Positions 25,126 to 37,491 of a stretch of 50,743 nt of DNA are shown here, piece by piece. Numbering within the stretch: the stretch's first letter is position 1; every line of letters begins with the position of its first letter. Below the pieces are notes generated by a model that was not told the origin of the DNA, ran no database searches, and saw nothing but the letters and a program-made list of their open reading frames with translations. Both the position numbers and the translations under genes were made by a program. The DNA lies in NCBI GenBank assembly GCA_003550305.1, contig QKYT01000153.1:134472-185214 (forward strand). The letters run 5' to 3'. This DNA comes from Glomus cerebriforme (Eukaryota; Glomeromycota; Glomeromycetes; Glomerales; Glomeraceae).

Positions 25126-26390
25126 TTGTTGGAAAAAAGAAATATCTTATAAATTATTTATGTCGTCCAGATTTAAAAAAGAAATAGGTGTAAAGTTCTT
25201 TAGGCTTTTACAAACGATACAAAAGTTCTAAAAGTCAAACTACCATTGAATAAAAAATGCTGGCCTTTTTTTTTTGAAAAATATTCTAAAAATTGGCACC
25301 AATAAAAGGTTTTTTCATCCAATCATAGAACCTTATTTTTTTAAAAACTCGGCAACTAAGCCACCAAAATAAGATTGCCTTAGATTGGATAATCCGACTA
25401 TTCAATCAGTTCGAATCTGCCGGTCAACGGCTAATAACCCTAGATCGGATCGGGCTCGACAGCATAAAATGTACGATCAACACGAAAAACAAATTTTGGT
25501 AAAAAATTGACGCGTAAAATTATATAATAGTAATCACGTGATAATAAAAATCTAATCGTTTATACATATTATTTTTATAAATTTATATAATAGAATAGTA
25601 ATAAAATAGAATAATTACAGATAATTATTATTGCACTAGTATTAAGGTAAAAGTTTGGACAAAATTAAAAATAGAATTTAAAATAAAATAAAATTTTATA
25701 TTTTAATACTTAATATAATAATTACCTATAGTTTTCTTTCTAATCAATAATAAAATATTAGAATTAAAAAATCTGAATATATTATATAATTAAAAAAAAA
25801 TATTCTTTATAAAATATATACTTATTATTTTATAGATTTTTAAAAATAATTAGATTATTTACTAATACTTTAAAGACTCTTCTAAAGAAAAGAAAGTATT
25901 AGTATATACAGTATATATATTTTATAGTTAATCAAAGAATTTTATTAATAATTTTATTATTTATAATAAAATTACTATACAGTAGCTCACAAAAGAAATG
26001 TGATACTTAAATTAAATATTTTAAATTAATATACTGATGTCAAATTAAACTCAATCATAATAAAGTTAAATATTTAAATAGTATAATACATATTCTATTA
26101 AAATATAAATTTTTATAAAGATTGATTGGTTAGTTTTCTAGTTATATGACATTTAATCAAAAATTCTGTTACATTTGTTTTGTAACTTTTATTATTTTTT
26201 AAAAATTTAGGTTTTTATAATACTTATTTATACATTTTATAATAAATTAAATAATAAATCAACTAATAATTTATTAATCAATTTATTTAAATTATGCACT
26301 TAATAATTAGTATGTTACTCAAATTGATGACTTTCTCTATACAAGCTTTTTACCATTTTATATGGTTGCTTAGGAATCAGATTTTTTAAA
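25126..26390. other. Promoter side of the Sds3-like gene and AT-rich desert
   Basis: A palindrome ATCACGTGAT lies at 25534-25543, about 410 bases upstream of the Sds3-like start, and the same ten bases occur at 23691-23700 inside that gene. The rest is AT-rich with no gene seen. A TACAGTAGCTCACAAAAG-like transposon end may lie at about 25978. Confidence 0.4.
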
Positions 26391-26664
26391 AATGGGAAGC
26401 ATCTTTGCCTGTTAACCCATTTTCTTTCCAAACACTAACCCTGCTATACAACAAAAAGATTCATCATAATATCACAGACATACCCATAGATGAACTTGAT
26501 CAGCTCATGCTTTACGTGATCTTTGTGACAGCTCCAGATGGATGGACAGTATTCATCAGGTGATTAAGAAGGGTTATAAATTAGATGATATTGTGATCAA
26601 AAAAGTTTCAAAGTTATCAAAGTTAGTAGATGGGATGTATAATAGCATTTTTATGAAAATTTAA
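26391..26664 (+). pseudogene. Decayed coding fragment, family unknown
   Basis: Two overlapping plus-strand frames read as protein: one through PVNPFSFQTLTLLYNKKIHH and DIPIDELDQLMLYV, the next through CDSSRWMDSIHQVIKKGYKL and DDIVIKKVSKLSKLVDGMYN before a stop at 26662-26664. Joining them needs a frameshift near 26500. Codon use and content differ from the flanking AT desert. I do not recognise the family. Confidence 0.35.
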
Positions 26665-28791
26665 ATTTAAACTTAGACTTAAATAGAGGTTTTCAATTGT
26701 TAAATAAATTAGTTAATTATTTTGATTCAAAGTTTAATTAAGTATAAAGACCTAATGCTAAGGGCCCTTGGCAATAGGAACCATCTTTACAAATCTGCTC
26801 TTCACGCGATAAGTTATACTTTTCTATATAGAGAGTATATTCATGATTTATTATATATTTTTTATAGAATTTTGATAATTATAATAAACTCAATTAACTG
26901 GTCAAAAAAAAAATAATTTTTTTTTTGAAGATGAGACGAAATACTAACCATTTTATTGAAATAAATTCAGTAACTCAGTACATATAGGCAGTTTACAAAA
27001 ATATATAGGTATCATATATACATCCTCTTTAAGAAAAATATCACTTGTCACATTTACGTAATATAAGTCCTCAGAGTAGGGACTGAAATAAGACCTCTTT
27101 AGATAGTTAATATACTCTGATTCTCTTCCATATCCCAGTACTAGCATTAAAAATAAAACCTTCCAACCAGTCTTTTCAAATCTCCCCTTAATATAAATAT
27201 CCTTTGCCTAGTTTACCTGAATCTTCTCTCAATAGATATGGGTCTTCAAACTAGCATGAAATATTGATGAGTTTATAGTGATCAGATGCTAGTACCAACC
27301 TTTAGAATAAAAAATACCTCTTTTCAAACTTGGATCTTTAAACTAGTATGATTTATTTTAAGAAGAATTATAGATGCCAATTACTACTATAGTACCAACA
27401 TTTAGAAAAGAAGGAACCATCTAAAAATACTAAACTAAAATATAAAAGAGAAACTAAACCTACTTCTACTTCTACAACTTTCCTATCAAGACCAGTATCT
27501 AGTCATCCTAACGGATGCTTCAAATGAATCAAATCAACTATTTATACTGTCTTGTTTGAAGGCCATCACCAAGTACCTTGCTACTCCTCAATAGATTTAC
27601 CTACTTCTATCATACATCATGATCGCCTTAGTAGAATTTCTTTCAAAATAAGCCAATTTCTGACAGTCTGAAAGTGCCTATCCATGGAATCAAGTCGACT
27701 GCTTAAGTGAAGTAATTGCATATTCTTCTGACTTTATCTAAGAATTCTCATTCTTGATATACCTATTGCAAAAAAGATAATAGTCTTATTCCTGCATATC
27801 TAAATCTTGGAAAGTCCATCATATGCTGTACCCGATATTGCATCTAACATCTTCCGTACCTTTTATACTTTTTTTTTTAAAAATTTTCTAACAATTAATT
27901 ATAACATCACCTTAAAGGGCAAAAATAGGAATCATTACAGTAAAACAAAAACCAGGGAATGTATTATAACAAGGGAATCAATTATCAACAGATGATTGGC
28001 TGTTGATCAAAATCTCTATACCCACATTTCCCGCCAGAAGAACTGCTCCTTTATATATAAAAAAATCTAGCACCAAAGAAATTAGACAGTTTCTTGAGGT
28101 ATATAGAAAATCCAAAGCCAGTTCAATATTTGTCTTCGCGAGCTTAAAAATCTTGATATCCTTTCACCTTTTCACCAATAAAAACAAATATATAAATTTA
28201 TAAAAGGGAAAATTTCACCAAACTTATACTCCAGAAAAGTCTCTTCATAGGTCGAATGAAGTCTATTGTCCAAATTGCAAAAAAAGCAAATTTTGGATTT
28301 TTTTTTGGAAAATAGAACATTACACTGAATAATTTTTGGCGCAACATTAATATAACATTATCCAATGTGTCTCAAATTCAGGGAAAACCATTTGTTATTA
28401 TTAGATGAGATTCAGGTTATTATAATTGCTTTAGCTGAAAAAATATAATTATGAAAAATATAATTATGGCAAATATACATAATAAAGCAACATAATTTTT
28501 GTTATATTGGGTTAAATTCTTATTTTCACATGTAATAAGAATAAAATATAAAATAATATTTTTTCTCAGCATATTTATACAAGAGAACTGCATATTAAAA
28601 ATAATCAATCATTAATATCTAAAAAAACTTAATTTACTAATAAGCTCTCTTAATAAAATTACTATACTGTATACACATCAATTTACCTAATCATGTCCAG
28701 TTTGTCATTGTTTAACTCTTTTCATTTTGACCTTACCCACTGTTTTTTGTTCATCAGTTCAGTGATATTTGTAGGAATCATTATCATATAG
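26665..28791. other. AT-rich region with possible transposon or gene relics
   Basis: GC is somewhat higher between 27100 and 27900, where a pair of loosely similar segments (TCTTCAAACTAGCATGAAAT and ATCTTTAAACTAGTATGATT, each followed by GTACCAAC-TTTAGAA) lies about 100 bases apart. Short frames on both strands are broken. Nothing can be named. Confidence 0.3.
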
Positions 28792-29372
28792 ATGATTCTT
28801 AAACAAAAAATTTCTGATGAACTTTCTGCACATATTACTAAAATTGCTAATAATCTTTCTGCATATGATACAAAAATGAAACTTGGAACTTGGTAGAATT
28901 AATAATAAACTTACTGCAAAAATCATAAAAATTAATACATGTGATGATGACTTCACCAAAGAGGTGCAGAAAATCTTATCGATGGTTAATAACATAATTG
29001 CTAGATTTAATATCATCAAAGAAGCCTGCTATAATAATTTTGGCAGAATTTCATCTGAAATGTACTTTATCAATGAATTCATTATAATATAAAACTGATC
29101 AACTAAGTGTGGCTAGCTAATCAGAAACATCAAGTCAATCAAGTGCATGCAAGTTTGTCTGAAAGTTCTGATAAGCAATCTGGAGTTAATATTTCATTTA
29201 ACTTATAATTAATATAACATTCAGAAGTATTAGCTTAATCATCTGGAACTAATTCAATCAAATAAGAGACAAAAAAAGATTTACTTCAAAGGAGATGTGC
29301 CTCCAAGTAGCAATTGAAATTCATGCGCTTAGGGAAAAAATCAAAAAGAATATGATTCAAGAAGAGAGATGA
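28792..29372 (+). pseudogene. Decayed coding region, family unknown
   Basis: Plus-strand fragments in changing frames read MILKQKISDELSAHITKIAN, then GRINNKLTAKIIKINTCDDD with FTKEVQKILSMVNNIIARFN, then HQVNQVHASLSESSDKQSGV, then KKRFTSKEMCLQVAIEIHAL ending at a stop. Each has protein-like composition, but stops and frameshifts separate them. It looks like a dead member of a multi-copy family that I do not recognise. Confidence 0.35.
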
Positions 29373-29814
29373 TTACATTAGTACGTTAGATAGTATTGGT
29401 TTATGAATAGATAGTAAGAATAATGAAAAATTAGTTAGTAATGCAGAATATTGGGAAGGAGCACTTATTTTATTGGTTAGGGGTCACTTAGAGCTTAAGT
29501 GATTTCTCTTTTTAAATGATCACTACCTACTTTATTATAAATAGCTAAACATTTATCATATATTATTCAATAATATAATAAAACTTTTTATTTTGCAATT
29601 TTAAATGCATGTGTGTGTTGTATTACCTTTAACAAGACAGAATAAAGTGATATAGTATTTTTAAGAAATGTTATTTACTAAACTGCTGTATATGAGGATA
29701 AGTGCTTTGGTACTTTGTTGTGAAAAAAAATACCAAGTGATATTTTAATTTGCTACGAATTAAGAATGACGAGTATAATGGACTCCATAATTTATTCAAA
29801 TTCTTATCTCTAAA

Positions 29815-30084
29815 TTAATACCATCTTCTACATAGATTATTGATCATTGTTTGATTGAAGAGATTGATTCTACCTTTAAATACTTTAACCTCTTTATCCA
29901 AAATAGCAATCTCTTTATTAGTAAGATAAATTTTACTTTCAAACAATTTATTTATAAAGAAAATTTCTTCACAAATAAAGGAAATCTTTTCATGAATAAA
30001 GGAAATCTCTTTATTCATAATAGCAATCTCTTTAGAAATCTCTTTGAATTCCAATTTCATTTTTTTTCTTAAATCTTTGTTCAT
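29815..30084 (-). CDS. Hypothetical heptad-rich 89-residue frame
   Basis: The minus strand encodes MNKDLRKKMKLEFKEISKEI and further seven-residue-type repeats (NKEISFIHEKISFICEEIFF), built from a loosely repeated 21-base DNA unit. It could form a coiled coil, but it may equally be the chance product of a short tandem repeat. No family is recognised. Confidence 0.2.
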   Translation of the reverse strand: MNKDLRKKMKLEFKEISKEIAIMNKEISFIHEKISFICEEIFFINKLFESKIYLTNKEIAILDKEVKVFKGRINLFNQTMINNLCRRWY

Positions 30085-30273
30085 TATTGTAATTTTCTAA
30101 GATATAATAACATCTAAAATATTATTATATGAAACAGATGGCATCATTTAAGATTATTGTACATATGTTATTTATTTGGATATCATAAATTACAAAGGAT
30201 ATTAGTGATCTGATAAATATAGTGACTTTAACAAGTCTTATAAAATAACAACATGATCTAAAGATATAAGATA

Positions 30274-30720
30274 CTAGCAAAGAAATAATGCAGAAACACT
30301 TTTTACCATAAAATTTTTTTGAATATTTCCACAGTCTTGTATACCACTACTGTGGGTGACCATCCTATTGTTAGTTAGGTTATTGGTTAGGTTGTATATA
30401 GTTAACAAACTTCCTGCATTTTCAGTTAAATCCTGATCTAATATAACTGATGATTTCATATTCTGAATAGTACTGTTAGAGATTTGTGATTTATCATTCA
30501 AGGTTGTTTTATTAATATTCTAAACTGACTCTGGTATAGCAAATCTTAGCCTTTTGCTTGAATTGTATCTATTGGTTGCCTTTAAAGATTTCTTGTATAT
30601 ATGTAATTGAATAAAGTCATTTTTTATTAAGTATTCTAGCAATAATAATTCTTCTATAGTTGTCCCATCATTACAATATTTCAACTGAGATGTCATACAT
30701 CTCTTGGATTTTACTTGCAC
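30274..30720 (-). pseudogene. Reading frame broken by one stop, family unknown
   Basis: On the minus strand the frame from 30720 reads MQVKSKRCMTSQLKYCNDGT and on to RFAIPESV, meets a TAG at 30522-30520, and continues in the same frame through NDKSQISNSTIQNMKSSVIL to a stop at 30274. The single in-frame stop with coding sense on both sides suggests a recent pseudogene, or two parts of a relic. No domain is recognised. Confidence 0.35.
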
Positions 30721-31349
30721 TTTGGTTATGAACTAGGGTTGTAAAAAAAATGTGGTTTTTGTTCAGTTATTAATGGAACTGTATTTTATTAAAATTATTT
30801 TTCCTTATTAATCACTAGACAATGGAAACCATTGTAAGTCCAGAGCTTTAAAGAAAAAAATTATTTGTGTGACATGTTATATCTTATCCAACATAATATC
30901 ATCAATTTTACGTGTATGGACAACCGGAAATTACACGTGATCTTTGTGATACCCTTTCGTAAACATATATAGCCTTCGCTTGCTCCGGAGTCTGGACAAT
31001 TAAGTAGATTAGTAATACGAAAATTGTGGTTTATTCAGGAATGTCAAAATCGTATATTTTTGTCGCATATAAACCTGTGCACATCAGCACATGGTCAATT
31101 TCTTAATGCTGTAATTCCGGCCAAAAAATCCATAAACTCACGTGTTCAAACACGGCTTTAGACAACCCCAAAAAGCATAAAATTCTTACTTTCAAATGTT
31201 TTTTTTTTTTTACAAATATTCCTTATTTTTATAAATACCATCAACGTTTGTTCTTAGAGAAGACAGATTTATTTAAGAATTATACTGTATATAATATCAG
31301 ATATATCGTAAACAAAGTAAATAATTGGAAAATAAAAAACGGTTTCAAT
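30721..31349. other. Intergenic stretch
   Basis: No gene is seen. It holds a homopolymer run near 31200 and small palindromes such as CACGTGTTCAAACACG (31140-31155). Confidence 0.35.
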
Positions 31350-32006
31350 TTAATTACTAGCTTTATAGAAACAAGCACACCAATACATTAATAGAATTGG
31401 TGTTTCATTTTTATCAGGAACTGTAGCATCTGTATAATAGAAATCACAAAATTTGCCGTTCAAATCGAATTTCTTGTAGTGACCTTGCCAAGTATTATGA
31501 ACACTAGAACCTTCGGATCTGATGAGTTCCACAATATCTTTAACGAGCTGATCAATTTCAGTAGAAGATAAAACAGACTTGTCAAATTTGGTCTATTTAA
31601 AAGATTATAATTAGTAAGATAAGAGTTGAATATAGCGAATTTTAGTCAAATTATAACAACATCGGAATACCTTTAAATAAGCAACAAAATCGAAGTTTGT
31701 AATATCCGCATCATAAATAACGCTATCTTCTAAAGCACCGGCTTGAGATGATTCAGAAGGATGTGTAGTTTCACCGTTCCATTGATAATTTAATTCTTTT
31801 AACCATTGTTGATAATTATATTGTTGAATGAAAGTTTCGCTTTCTTTAATTGCCATCAAGATATCTTGGTGATCGTCGGTTGAAGAAACGAAGATTGGTC
31901 TGCCAATTAGTCGAGCGGCTGATTTGTGTAATTCAAAAAGGCCTGTAGGCTCAGCACGTTTGACGACGTCGGTAACATATTCGCTAGTTGATTTGTCGGA
32001 AAACAT
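31350..32006 (-). CDS. Unknown 192-residue protein, two exons
   Basis: Minus-strand exons 32006-31671 and 31592-31350 join in phase 0 over a GTATTC...AAATAG intron. I chose the ATG at 32006 because the longer frame upstream starts at TTG and a TATAAA box (32066-32061) would lie inside it. The protein starts MFSDKSTSEYVTDVVKRAEP, has no signal peptide or membrane segment, is mildly acidic, and ends FCDFYYTDATVPDKNETPIL then LMYWCACFYKASN. Its base composition is that of the good genes in this window. I do not recognise a domain; it may belong to a lineage-specific soluble protein family. Confidence 0.7.
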
Positions 32007-32365
32007 GTTGTTTTTATATGAATATTTTGCTATTGAGAAAGAAAGAGATTTCTTGTTCAATTTATAAGCCTTATCTTCTTTTAAACGTCATTATATCGTA
32101 GTAATGATGAGATTAATACATAATTTAGCCGCAAATGAATTAAAGTTTAGTTTATGTTAATGCCAACCGTGACGTTACGTAATACTCAGAAGTTGTTCCG
32201 GAATCCGGGTCCGGGTCTCCGGTAGTCAACAATGTCCCGTGACAGTACTTAAAATGTCGACTCGTGAACTGAAGACGATTAATTAACATTTTCGAAGTAC
32301 TTTGTTATTGTTTTAAAAAATAATTTCGTTAAAAAAAAAAAAAAAAAAAAAGTTTAATTGTAAAT
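32007..32365. promoter_or_regulatory. Bidirectional promoter region
   Basis: The region separates the divergent 192-residue gene and the WW-domain gene. It holds a TATAAA for the leftward gene (32066-32061), a TGACGTTACGTAA stretch resembling CRE/bZIP sites (about 32170-32182), a GC-rich direct/inverted set CCGGAATCCGGGTCCGGGTC (about 32194-32213), and a run of about 20 A just before the rightward ATG. Use by either gene is inferred from position. Confidence 0.45.
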
Positions 32366-35300
32366 ATGGGTCGTAGAGCAAAAAATAATAACAGAAATAA
32401 CCAAACTCATACTCAAGCCGGTGCTTCTACACATCAACCAAATACTCCAATACAAACAGCTGAACCTCCTAACAAACGTAAAAAACGTATTCAAACAGTT
32501 GAACAAGCTACTCAAGTACAACCACCTAGGCAATCAGTTTTTGACCGCCTTGGCACTAAAAATGCAGGCACTGCGCCTTTACCACGACAGCCCATAAATA
32601 AAAAGGAGATTAAAGACCACACGTCTGGGATTGAAACTCGCAAATCGAGAAGAATTTCAGACGCACGGAAGGTGATTATGACGACTATATAATGGCATAT
32701 GATGTTGATTGGGCACAATTTATTGATCGTTACTTTAAATATTAAAGGCTGAACGTGAGCAGTCAGAGAGTGAACCTAAGCAAGAATCAACACAGGACAC
32801 CAAGAATAAACCTGAGGTTGGCACTAAGAGGAACACACCAATTTCTAAGGTTAATTCCAATAATACCGTTAAAGGTGGGAAGCGGGAAGAACCTAGGCCA
32901 GGAAAACCTCTACGACGAAACTCACACAAACAATTTGAACAAAATCAAACTGTAAAGAAAGATGACTTTCAAGATTCAGAAACTCCTTCACCTTCAAAGT
33001 AAGCATTGTAGATCAAAATATTTGTAAAAGTTATAATGAGTATTGTGATTTTTCTAAAAAGCTTTTATAGTAATTAAATTTTCTTTAAAATTGAGTAGTG
33101 TAAAGGACATAACAAAAGAGGAAATAGAAGAGGATAAAGAGGATACAAAAACCTCTCCCGAAATACCCCAAGCTGATACTTCAATACAGTCACCTGCAGA
33201 ATACGACGTTCAAAATATCGAACAGGTCGTAAACGAAAGTAAAGATGTTGAAACAGGGAGAACAGATGAAGTTGATCGAATAACACCCGAGAATCTTGAA
33301 TCGGGTGTCGGTTCGGACGAATTTATTGTACAGCAACAAAATAACGCTGTATATGAACATATCTCTGGGCTGGCACAATCTGATCATGAATCAGATATAG
33401 CAAAAGAAGATGTCGTATCTATCCAAGCTGATGACGATTATTTAATGGGTATCGAAGACGAAGATCAAGAAGACCCTTCGTTGTTAGGTGAACAATTGAT
33501 GGATCAAGAATTTGATGATTCAGGTCAGCTTCCTATTTTACGTAGTGATAGGAATATATCTCCTATTACTGACCCATATAAAGATCGCCGTGAAAAAGAC
33601 CACGGAAGAAATAAGGACATTGATAATGCTAAAGAGATACCGTTAAGAATACGTAATCGTGCTACAAACTCTGATGATGGACGTAATTCTGATAGGAGTT
33701 ATGACCGTCCTAGTAGGGAAACTTCTATTCAACAGTCTCATATAGACGATCGCAGAAACCGATATGAAAGAGATATTCGTGAACGCGAAAGGGAAGAAAG
33801 ATATAATCGTGCAATAGCTACTGATCGAGCACATGACGACAGAAATTTTGACCGAGATAGACGAGAAAGGGAACGTCAAGATCGATATAATAAAAGTATA
33901 TTGGAAGACAAAGTACATCTCGATATTCCACGTCGAAATGAAAGAGAACGATTTCAACGCGAATTTGAACGGAATCGAAATGATTATGGCAGCCGAACTC
34001 CCAATGCTGAGACTTCTTCAAACAGTACTATTAGAGGTGCGACAAGTAGATCTCCAAGTGATTCTGATCGTGATCGCAAACCTCCAAGTAGAACGCGATC
34101 ACCTGAAAGAGTTAAGAGAGAAGATATACGTCCACGTGATGATGCTCCACGCGATCGCGAATGGCCGCCACATCAAGATTTTCAAAGGGATCGTGATCGA
34201 ATGTCTCGACAGCGTGATGATTTGTCCAATAAAGATCGTGATTCAAGAATCAGAGATTTGTCAAAAGAAAAGGAACTCTCTCCAAGAGAACTTAAAATAC
34301 AAGATAGAGATTCAATAAATCTCCGCAGAAATGACCAAATGGATATTGCTTTTCGACGTTCAGATGAAAGATTACCTAATGCTCGTAGACTCGATGATCC
34401 CCGTAATATTGGTATCCCGGATAGAAATCCAAGAGATCCTCCACCTCGTGATCGAGAAAAGGATGTTCATTACCATCGCGATCAGGCTTTAAGAACGGAA
34501 CCAATTCGAAGAGATGAACGGCAACCAGCTGTTCGCTCTAAGAACGAAACTCAAAGTGAATCCATTTTCCAAGATAATCGAGATAAAGAATCTAGACAAC
34601 GAAGTGTCCAGCCTAGCGCTCTTAATGAGCATGATCATCGTTCTGATAAGAGAAAGAGGGAAGACATCGATCCTAATGAGCGTAAAACTTATTACGATCG
34701 GGAACAAAGAGGTGATATCAATTCTTTCAATCAACGTCTTCCTGACTATCGTATTAGGGATAAAGAAAGAGATCAACGTATTCGTGAAGATTATCCTTCT
34801 AAAGATGGTAATCGAGTTGGAATAAATAGAGATCAGGATAGAGATTTAACAAATCGTAAAGAAGATAGAGTGTCACCTACGCACGATCGTAATGTTGTTT
34901 TACCTGATCTTTATCGGCCTTCATCAGACCATCATTTAAAAGAACCTGATCGTCGATCAATCCGGGAGTATGAAAGAGATTATGGTATTGATAGGTACCG
35001 TGCTGATTACGATAGGGAAATTAGAGACCGAGTTCGTGATGGTCACGAAAGTAGAAGCAATTCCATTGAGAAAATGGATCCACATAAGCATTTATACGAT
35101 CGCCATCAGGAAAAAAGAATGACACGTGATACAGATGATGACCCGATGTCTCGTACGAATAGATCGGAACCTACGCGTCATGCTATTACTGCCCCAACCC
35201 TCATGGATAACCAACGCGATAATACCCGAGATTATCCACAAGAAGCACACATGCAAGATGATAAAAGTAGAGATTCCCAAGATCAATTTACAAAGGAGTC

Positions 35301-36678
35301 AAAGAAAGTTCCGGTTACCGAGGACGAAGATTCTTCACCTCCTCATCCCTGGATAAAATGCAAGTCTAGTAGGAACAAGGACTATTATTTCAATACACAA
35401 ACTCGCGAGTCTCAATGGAATTATCCCGATATTGGAAGAAATCGTCAGATCCAAAACGACGGGAACAAAATCATTGATTATGATCCTCGTAAAGATGAGG
35501 ATGAGCCTCGTAAAAAGATACGTTTGAATGAAAACGGTGAGAGTGTTGTGACAAATTCCGATGTGAGTCCTCAAATTGGCCACGAGGATAAAACACTCGC
35601 GACCGTTAATGAAAATGATTCTGCTAATAAAGAAGTCTCTTTAAAAGAGGAAAATTCATTTGATCAACAATCAGAGACATCTAGATTACCTCGAAATAAT
35701 TCCACTTTTTTGTTTTCGCCCTCAATGCCACAATCTCAACCTTCTTCCGGAGTGACAGCTGCATTCTCACCTCCACATCGATCGATTTCTTCTGAGTATA
35801 ATGAGCGCCGATTTAGTGCTGATTATGGAATACAATCAAGTCCACGAAGAGGATCTTATATCGGATCTCAACCGCATTCTCCGCAAATGTCTTCAAGATT
35901 AAACCCGAGTCCATTTAATCGTGGCGGTTCTGTTGACTTATATGATCGTAATGATGGATTCCGCAATGATGATTTTATTGTTAATCGTTCGCTCGGTGAC
36001 CCACGTAATATTGCAAGTCCAAGCGGAAATAATAATGGAATGATGACACCAACATTTCCTGGGTCCCCAATTCGTTCAACTCGATCGGGAATGTATAATT
36101 CGTTTGGGATTGACCAAAACGTTTCACCAGGAAGTAGGCGTTCCGGGATTGGACGTGAATTGCCAATTTTTACACAACAATCCCCTCTGTCTCGAGTGAG
36201 GTCTGTTCCCGAAGAAGAACGTCAGTTTTACGGTGAAGAACAAAGTATGGTAGTTGAAGAACTTCCCACTAATGAAATTCATAATCACGAAATGGACATT
36301 GATAATCAAACAGTAAATAACGGTCAAGGTTATGAAATCTTCAACGAACAAAATGTCGAAGAAGAATCTGACGAAGATACTTGGCGATCGGATGAGCCCG
36401 TTGAATATGGAGCGACTGAAACCGAGCCGGTTTCTATTTTCTTGTTTCGTCGTGCAAATTCGAGGATGGATCAAAGTGGGATTAAAAAGAAATTTCTGAA
36501 CCCAAGAAAAGAATACGAGGTAATGAAAGCCATTTGTGGAGGCAAAGGAATGCATCTATTCAAGGTAAATTGTTGATTTTGCCTGATTTATAATTGTTTG
36601 ATATATATTAATACTATAATTTTCTTATTTTTAAAATAGCATTCCTTTGCCACTGCACATCGCGAATGTCGTGAATGA
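32366..36678 (+). CDS. Large WW-domain protein rich in Arg, Asp and Glu
   Basis: Four exons (32366-32671, 32748-32998, 33096-36564, 36640-36678) join in frame to 1354 residues. The acceptor of exon 3 could also be three bases later without changing the frame. The N-terminus is basic (MGRRAKNNNRNNQ). Most of the middle is a low-complexity run of RD, RE and ER dipeptides (for example RDRRERERQDRYNKS), as in nuclear RNA-processing factors. One WW domain lies at about residues 934-966 (PHPWIKCKSSRNKDYYFNT, then RESQWNYP), with both tryptophans and the final proline. Ser-Pro sites crowd the region after it, suggesting kinase targets. WW domains bind proline-rich tails, so a role in splicing or transcription elongation is plausible but not proven. 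The last exon codes for only 12 residues. Confidence 0.82.
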
Positions 36679-36846
36679 AGCTCAGAAAAATCTAAATCAC
36701 GCGATAACTTTGTTTTAAAAATATTTAATGTAGCATTCAACGCATCTTCAATTTCCAAAATTTGTATGATATGAAATAATTTAACATAAAAGTAAAAAAA
36801 AAAACTTATATCAAAATCTTGACGGGAAATACTTCCCATTCCGAAA

Positions 36847-37143
36847 TTATGTAATATAATTGTTGTTAACAAGATCGATAAATTCGTATAGTATCAAATT
36901 TTCATCTGATCGGATGCTAAAGAGGGATACAAACATTTGATCTTTATAAAAGAATACCCAACCAAATATACCAGCAGAAAAAGTGTTTAATTCGATAAAT
37001 TGATCAGCCTCTAGATCATTAGGTAATGAAGATGATAATAAAAAATTATTTGGAATGATGTAAATAATAAATTTGCAATTGTTCATGGATTGTGTTCTCA
37101 GAACTATGAAGATTACATGTGTGGACAATAACGCCTTATACAT
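36847..37143 (-). CDS. Hypothetical 98-residue protein
   Basis: A single minus-strand frame with a true ATG reads MYKALLSTHVIFIVLRTQSM and ends LILYEFIDLVNNNYIT. It is rich in Ile, Leu and Phe, with no clear signal peptide or domain. It lies downstream of, and convergent to, the WW-domain gene, with its stop 169 bases from that gene's stop. It could be a small gene, or part of one continuing by splicing into 36588-36840. Confidence 0.3.
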   Translation of the reverse strand: MYKALLSTHVIFIVLRTQSMNNCKFIIYIIPNNFLLSSSLPNDLEADQFIELNTFSAGIFGWVFFYKDQMFVSLFSIRSDENLILYEFIDLVNNNYIT

Positions 37144-37365
37144 ACTTCAAAAGATATTATCCGGATGGCCAATTAGATGCGTTAGATTGTTGGATTCGTA
37201 ACATTTATAATATCACTTAATTTGTCAACAATAAACTGATGTTTTTATAAGTATTTCCTTTTTCGTATTATGAATAGAGTTTATGTAATTGTCTTCGTAA
37301 ATTAGGCATTGGTAATTTATTGTTATTTTAAGTAATTAGCATGTGACAAGTGAGTTGGGGCTTAG

Positions 37366-37373
37366 TATAAAAA
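37366..37373 (+). promoter_or_regulatory. TATA box of the Arb1-like gene
   Basis: TATAAAAA lies 126 bases upstream of the ATG at 37492, similar in form and spacing to the other TATA boxes in this window. Confidence 0.4.
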
Positions 37374-37491
37374 AGAACACCTTTTCTGGTTACCCCCTTT
37401 AACTGGACTTTTATTTTTTTATAGGTAAAGATATAAAATAACCGTGAAATATTTGATTATTTTATACTAATAATTTTTCTAAAGGTCAATA

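Noticed and set aside
29851..30072. Plus-strand frame rich in Asn and Phe
   Set aside because: It is produced by the same 21-base-type repeat as the minus-strand heptad frame, and both may be non-coding.
33190..36555. Many antisense and off-frame reading frames over the WW-domain gene
   Set aside because: They are shadows of a long, biased coding exon (Arg/Asp/Glu codons) and have no family character.
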